22,906 nt of DNA, taken from NCBI GenBank assembly GCA_900319835.1, contig ONPY01000033.1, positions 1-22,906 of the forward strand, given 5' to 3'. Position 1 is the stretch's first letter; each line of letters starts with the position of its first letter. Of the stretch, positions 20,475 through 22,906 are shown one piece after another. A program made the translations under genes and the position numbers. The stretch comes from an uncultured Eubacteriales bacterium. Lineage in GTDB: Bacteria > Bacillota_A > Clostridia > Oscillospirales > Oscillospiraceae. The notes under the pieces were generated by a model. The model saw only the letters and a list, made by a program, of their open reading frames with translations, had not been told where the DNA came from and did no database searches.

Positions 20475-20508
20475 CTTTACTTTTTCAAAGTAAAGATGTA
20501 AAGTAAAG
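20475..20508 (+). promoter_or_regulatory. putative operator: three AAAGTAAAG 9-mers before the yerC-like gene
   Basis: CTTTACTTT (20475-20483) and AAAGTAAAG (20487-20495) form a perfect inverted repeat with a 3-bp centre. AAAGTAAAG recurs at 20500-20508, 13 bp after the previous copy. AAGATGTAAA also occurs twice, at 20451-20460 and 20493-20502, 42 bp (about four helical turns) apart. The cluster ends 23 bases before the start of a TrpR-like regulator and is far more AT-rich than its surroundings. It probably overlaps the promoter (TAAACT or TAAAGT as weak -10). Autoregulation is inferred. Confidence 0.55.
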
Positions 20509-20531
20509 GCACCACGTTTTTGGAGGTCACC

Positions 20532-20828
20532 ATGAACAAGCTGCCCAAGAAGCCCCGCAACGAAAAGATGTATGAAGCGATTCTCTCTCTGCAAAATCTG
20601 GACGAGTGCATGCGTTTCTTTGACGATCTGTGTACCGTGACGGAGTTGATGGCCATGGAGCAGCGCTACCAGGTCGCCTCCTGTCTGGACAAGGGCATGA
20701 TCTATAACGACATTTTGGCCGAGACCGGCGCCTCCAGCGCCACCATCAGCCGGGTCAACCGCTCCCTGCAGTACGGCCGAGGCGGATACGCCATCGTCTT
20801 TGACCGGATGAAGGAGCAGGACGAGTGA
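20532..20828 (+). CDS. YerC/YecD-family TrpR-like regulator
   Basis: A 98-residue, all-helical DNA-binding protein of the TrpR superfamily. LQNLDECMRFFDDLCTVTELMAMEQRYQVA (about 17-46) is the family hallmark, and the helix-turn-helix spans about 55-76 (YNDILAETGASSATISRVNR). It ends with LQYGRGGYAIVFDRM. The start is taken as ATG at 20532 because GGAGG lies at ideal spacing (TTGGAGGTCACC ATG). A TTG at 20520 would place the SD inside the gene. It lies behind a cluster of repeated 9-mers and overlaps the next gene by four bases. Regulon and ligand are unknown for this family. Confidence 0.92.
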   Translation: MNKLPKKPRNEKMYEAILSLQNLDECMRFFDDLCTVTELMAMEQRYQVASCLDKGMIYNDILAETGASSATISRVNRSLQYGRGGYAIVFDRMKEQDE

Positions 20829-21550
20829 GCTGCTACGACGCCCTGGCCCGCTGGTACGACAGCCTGACAGGGGATGTGCCCTACGGCGCTTTCGCTGATT
20901 TTTATGAGAAGCTCTTCGCCGCGGACGGCGGAGAGTTTCATCTTCTGCTCGACCTCTGCTGCGGCACCGGCACCCTCACCTGGGAGCTGGCAGGCCGGGG
21001 CTATGAGATGATCGGGGCCGACCGCTCGGTGGAGATGCTGATGGAGGCCCAGGGCAAGAGCACGGAGGGCGTGACGCCGCCGCTCTTTCTCTGCCAGAGC
21101 GCCGAGGAGCTGGATCTCTACGGCACTGTGGACGCGGCCTGCTGCTCTCTCGACGGGCTGAACTATCTGCCGGAAGAGACGCTGCCCGAGGTCTTTCGAC
21201 GCCTGCATCTCTTTGTCCGGCCGGAGGGTCTGCTGATCTTTGACATCCGCACGCCGGACTTTCTCCGCTCTTTGGACGGCCAGGTCTTCGTGGACGAGGA
21301 GGACGACGTGCTCTGTCTCTGGCGGGCGGACTTTGACGCGGAGGAAAACGCGCTGGTCTACGGCATGGACCTCTTCTCCCGCAAGGGCCGGCTCTGGGAA
21401 CGCAGCCGGGAGGAGCATGTGGAATACGCCCACACGCCTAAAATGCTGGCGCGCCTGCTGGAAAGGGCCGGCTTTACGGAGATCACCCCGCGCGCCGACG
21501 GCCCCCAGGGGGACGCCGGGCGCCTGTTTATCACTGCAAAAAGGAAGTAA
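20825..21550 (+). CDS. class I SAM-dependent methyltransferase
   Basis: A 241-residue Methyltransf_25-like enzyme. The SAM-binding loop is LLDLCCGTGTLTWEL (41-55), followed by MIGADRSVEMLMEAQ (acidic residue binding the ribose) and CQSAEELDLYGTVDAACCSLDGLNYL (motif II/III region). The second half has the beta-hairpin core GLLIFDIRTPDFLRSL. The substrate is unknown: no tRNA- or small-molecule-specific motif is evident. The start is GTG at 20825 overlapping the yerC-like stop (GTGA), with AAGGAG nine bases upstream, indicating coupled translation. This gene and hslO downstream (8 bases) likely form one transcript. Confidence 0.9.
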   Translation: MSCYDALARWYDSLTGDVPYGAFADFYEKLFAADGGEFHLLLDLCCGTGTLTWELAGRGYEMIGADRSVEMLMEAQGKSTEGVTPPLFLCQSAEELDLYGTVDAACCSLDGLNYLPEETLPEVFRRLHLFVRPEGLLIFDIRTPDFLRSLDGQVFVDEEDDVLCLWRADFDAEENALVYGMDLFSRKGRLWERSREEHVEYAHTPKMLARLLERAGFTEITPRADGPQGDAGRLFITAKRK

Positions 21551-21558
21551 CACAGTTT

Positions 21559-22440
21559 ATGGATACCATCATACGCGCCACCGCAGCCGACGGCCAGATC
21601 AAGATGGCCGTCATCACCGCCCGGGAATCCGTGGAACGGGCCCGGCAGATTCACCGCCTCTCCCCCACCGCCTGTGCCGCCCTGGGCCGGACACTCTGCG
21701 CCGCCTCCCTGCTGGGTCAGGCTATGAAGGAGGAGGAGGCCAGCCTCACCATCCGCGTTAACGGCGGCGGGCCCATCGGCAGCGTGGTGGCCGTTTCCGA
21801 CCACCTGGGCAACATGCGCGGCTATGTGGAAAACCCCGGCGTGGAGCTGTCCCTGCGTCCCGACGGCAAGCTCAACGTGGGCGGCGCCGTGGGAAAAGAC
21901 GGCATGTTCACCGTCAGCCGGGACATCGGCCTGCGCGAGCCCTACATCGGCTCCGTGGAGCTTGTCAGCGGCGAGATCGCGGAGGATCTGACCTCCTATC
22001 TGCTCTCGAGCGAGCAGGTGCCCTCCGCCTGCGCCCTGGGCGTGCTGGTGGACACGGATCGCTCCATCCGGGCCGCCGGCGGCTTCATCGTGCAGCTGAT
22101 GCCGGGCGCGGATGAGGAGATCATCGCAAAGCTCGAGGACAACATCTTCCTGATGGATCAGCCGACCACCATCCTCGATGAGGACGGGACCGACGCGATT
22201 TTTGCCCAAGTGCTCAAAGGCTTTGACTACCATCTTGTGGGCGAGTATCCCGTCGCCTACCGCTGCCCCTGCAGCCGCGAGCGCGTGGAACAGGTGCTCA
22301 CCGTCATCGATCGGAAGGAACTGGATGAGATCGTGGCCGCGGGGAAGGATATCACCGTGTCCTGCCAGTTCTGCGACAGGGTCTATGCCTTCACGCCGCA
22401 GGAGATCGCGGCGCTCAAACCGGCGGCGGAAGAAAAATGA
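21559..22440 (+). CDS. hslO: redox-regulated chaperone Hsp33
   Basis: A 293-residue holdase chaperone activated by oxidative unfolding. The N-terminal substrate-binding domain includes VNGGGPIGSVVAVSDHLGNMRGYVENP (about 67-93) and SVELVSGEIAEDLTSYLLSSEQVPSACALGV (about 132-162), both strongly Hsp33-like. The C-terminal zinc switch has Cys236 and Cys238 (RCPCSRERV) plus Cys269 and Cys272 (SCQFCDRVYAF), the standard CxC...CxxC. The start is ATG at 21559 with GGAAG some 12 bases upstream. No terminator is visible before the tRNA promoter 20 bases after the stop. Confidence 0.97.
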   Translation: MDTIIRATAADGQIKMAVITARESVERARQIHRLSPTACAALGRTLCAASLLGQAMKEEEASLTIRVNGGGPIGSVVAVSDHLGNMRGYVENPGVELSLRPDGKLNVGGAVGKDGMFTVSRDIGLREPYIGSVELVSGEIAEDLTSYLLSSEQVPSACALGVLVDTDRSIRAAGGFIVQLMPGADEEIIAKLEDNIFLMDQPTTILDEDGTDAIFAQVLKGFDYHLVGEYPVAYRCPCSRERVEQVLTVIDRKELDEIVAAGKDITVSCQFCDRVYAFTPQEIAALKPAAEEK

Positions 22441-22459
22441 AAAAACTTGAAAGAAGACC

Positions 22460-22488
22460 TTGACAAAATCGGAATTGTTTAGTATTAT
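22460..22488 (+). promoter_or_regulatory. consensus sigma-70-type promoter for the tRNA cluster
   Basis: TTGACA (22460-22465), 17-bp spacer, TATTAT (22483-22488), in an AT-rich stretch just after hslO. Transcription should begin around 22495, about ten bases before tRNA-Val. The -35 is perfect and the -10 matches 5 of 6. Confidence 0.88.
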
Positions 22489-22504
22489 TACAAAGCTGTG
22501 ACGC

Positions 22505-22581
22505 GGGAGCATAGCTCAGCTGGTTAGAGCACCTGCCTTACAAGCAGGGGGTCACTGGTTCGAGTCCAGTTGTTCCCACCA
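22505..22581 (+). tRNA. tRNA-Val (anticodon TAC)
   Basis: Acceptor GGGAGCA pairs with TGTTCCC (one G-T). The anticodon stem CCTGC/GCAGG has loop CTTACAA (anticodon TAC at 22539-22541). The T arm is ACTGG-TTCGAGT-CCAGT, discriminator A, and CCA is encoded at 22579-22581. First gene of the cluster. Confidence 0.97.
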
Positions 22582-22600
22582 TGTTCCCTTCACAGAACCT

Positions 22601-22676
<76 letters not shown>

Positions 22677-22680
22677 TTTT

Positions 22681-22756
22681 GCGGCTTTAGCTCATCCGGT
22701 AGAGCGCCACCTTGCCAAGGTGGAGGTAGCGAGTTCGAGCCTCGTAAGCCGCTCCA
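22681..22756 (+). tRNA. tRNA-Gly (anticodon GCC)
   Basis: Acceptor GCGGCTT/AAGCCGC, anticodon stem CCACC/GGTGG with loop TTGCCAA (anticodon GCC), T loop TTCGAGC, discriminator T and encoded CCA. Only four bases separate it from tRNA-Phe. Confidence 0.97.
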
Positions 22757-22763
22757 CAAAAAC

Positions 22764-22792
22764 GGATTTGCGGACAAAAGGTCCGCAAATCC
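22764..22792 (+). other. 12-bp spacer hairpin between tRNA-Gly and tRNA-Cys
   Basis: GGATTTGCGGAC (22764-22775), loop AAAAG, GTCCGCAAATCC (22781-22792), a perfect stem followed by CGTATAT. There is no T-tract, so it is more likely a processing or stability structure in the tRNA precursor than a terminator. The other tRNA spacers lack anything like it. Confidence 0.6.
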
Positions 22793-22799
22793 CGTATAT

Positions 22800-22874
22800 G
22801 GCGCCATAGCCAAGTGGTAAGGCAGCGGACTGCAAATCCGCGATTCCCCAGTTCGAGTCTGGGTGGCGCCTCCA
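22800..22874 (+). tRNA. tRNA-Cys (anticodon GCA)
   Basis: Acceptor GGCGCCA/TGGCGCC, anticodon stem GCGGA/TCCGC with loop CTGCAAA (anticodon GCA), T arm with TTCGAGT, discriminator T and encoded CCA. Substrate of the cysS product encoded at 15510-16961. Confidence 0.97.
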
Positions 22875-22883
22875 AAAAGAAAA

Positions 22884-22906
22884 GGCTCTATGTCAATAGT
22901 TGGGGT
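22884..22906. mobile_element. possible end of an ISL3-like insertion sequence, cut by the window edge
   Basis: The last 23 bases read GGCTCTATGTCAATAG then TTGGGGT. They resemble terminal inverted repeats of ISL3-family elements, which typically begin GGCTCTTTGTCAA (recalled, not searched). It begins nine bases after the CCA of tRNA-Cys, a common landing place. The rest of the element is outside the window, so this is only a lead. Confidence 0.3.

Overview
The window looks like a chromosomal segment of a GC-rich gut-type member of the class Clostridia. My best guess is an Oscillospiraceae-like lineage (Oscillibacter / Flavonifractor / Intestinimonas type). The reasons are the dense GC-rich coding, strong Shine-Dalgarno sequences with GTG and TTG starts, the recA-recX-rimO-pgsA gene order, a YqhQ-like DUF1385 gene next to prmC, YerC/YecD and YlmH homologues, and short hairpin repeats typical of gut Clostridia. 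Species assignment is inference; no rRNA gene is present.

Layout. (1) 1-621: the end of a rightward beta-rich protein, then two identical-core hairpins flanking a TGTCAT-type inverted-repeat element. (2) 619-4221, leftward: pepT, an MFS transporter and a NahK-like sugar 1-kinase. The kinase reads through to full length only if one C is removed from a CCCC run at 714-717. (3) 4250-4415: a 59-bp tandem hairpin repeat. (4) 4421-7739, leftward: a TetM-like translational GTPase fused to a Rae1/YacP-like NYN nuclease domain, overlapping a ylmH-type S4-domain gene. (5) 7885-11668, rightward: an OmpR-type regulator, a structured repeat, a histidine kinase, a DUF1385 membrane protein and prmC. (6) 11729-15338, rightward: recA, recX, rimO and pgsA. 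(7) 15343-16961: a second copy of the structured repeat, then cysS and a 21-bp-stem bidirectional terminator. (8) 17015-20310, leftward: nfeD, an SPFH protein, a eukaryotic-type hexokinase and a small multidrug-export-family protein. (9) 20475-22440, rightward: a YerC/TrpR-like regulator behind a repeated 9-mer, a SAM methyltransferase and hslO. (10) 22460-22874: a consensus promoter driving tRNA-Val, tRNA-Phe, tRNA-Gly and tRNA-Cys, followed by what may be the tip of an insertion sequence.

Most genes are housekeeping: DNA repair, ribosome and release-factor modification, phospholipid synthesis, tRNA charging and redox chaperoning. Two observations stand out. The first is the GTPase-nuclease fusion co-encoded with YlmH. 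It suggests a protein that enters the ribosomal A site and cuts mRNA, and it carries a changed tip loop that argues against ordinary tetracycline resistance. The second is a pair of interspersed elements (8652-8819 and 15343-15457) whose sequence differences fall as compensatory changes in at least two stems, with an apparent third stem. This points to a selected DNA or RNA structure that no standard annotation names.
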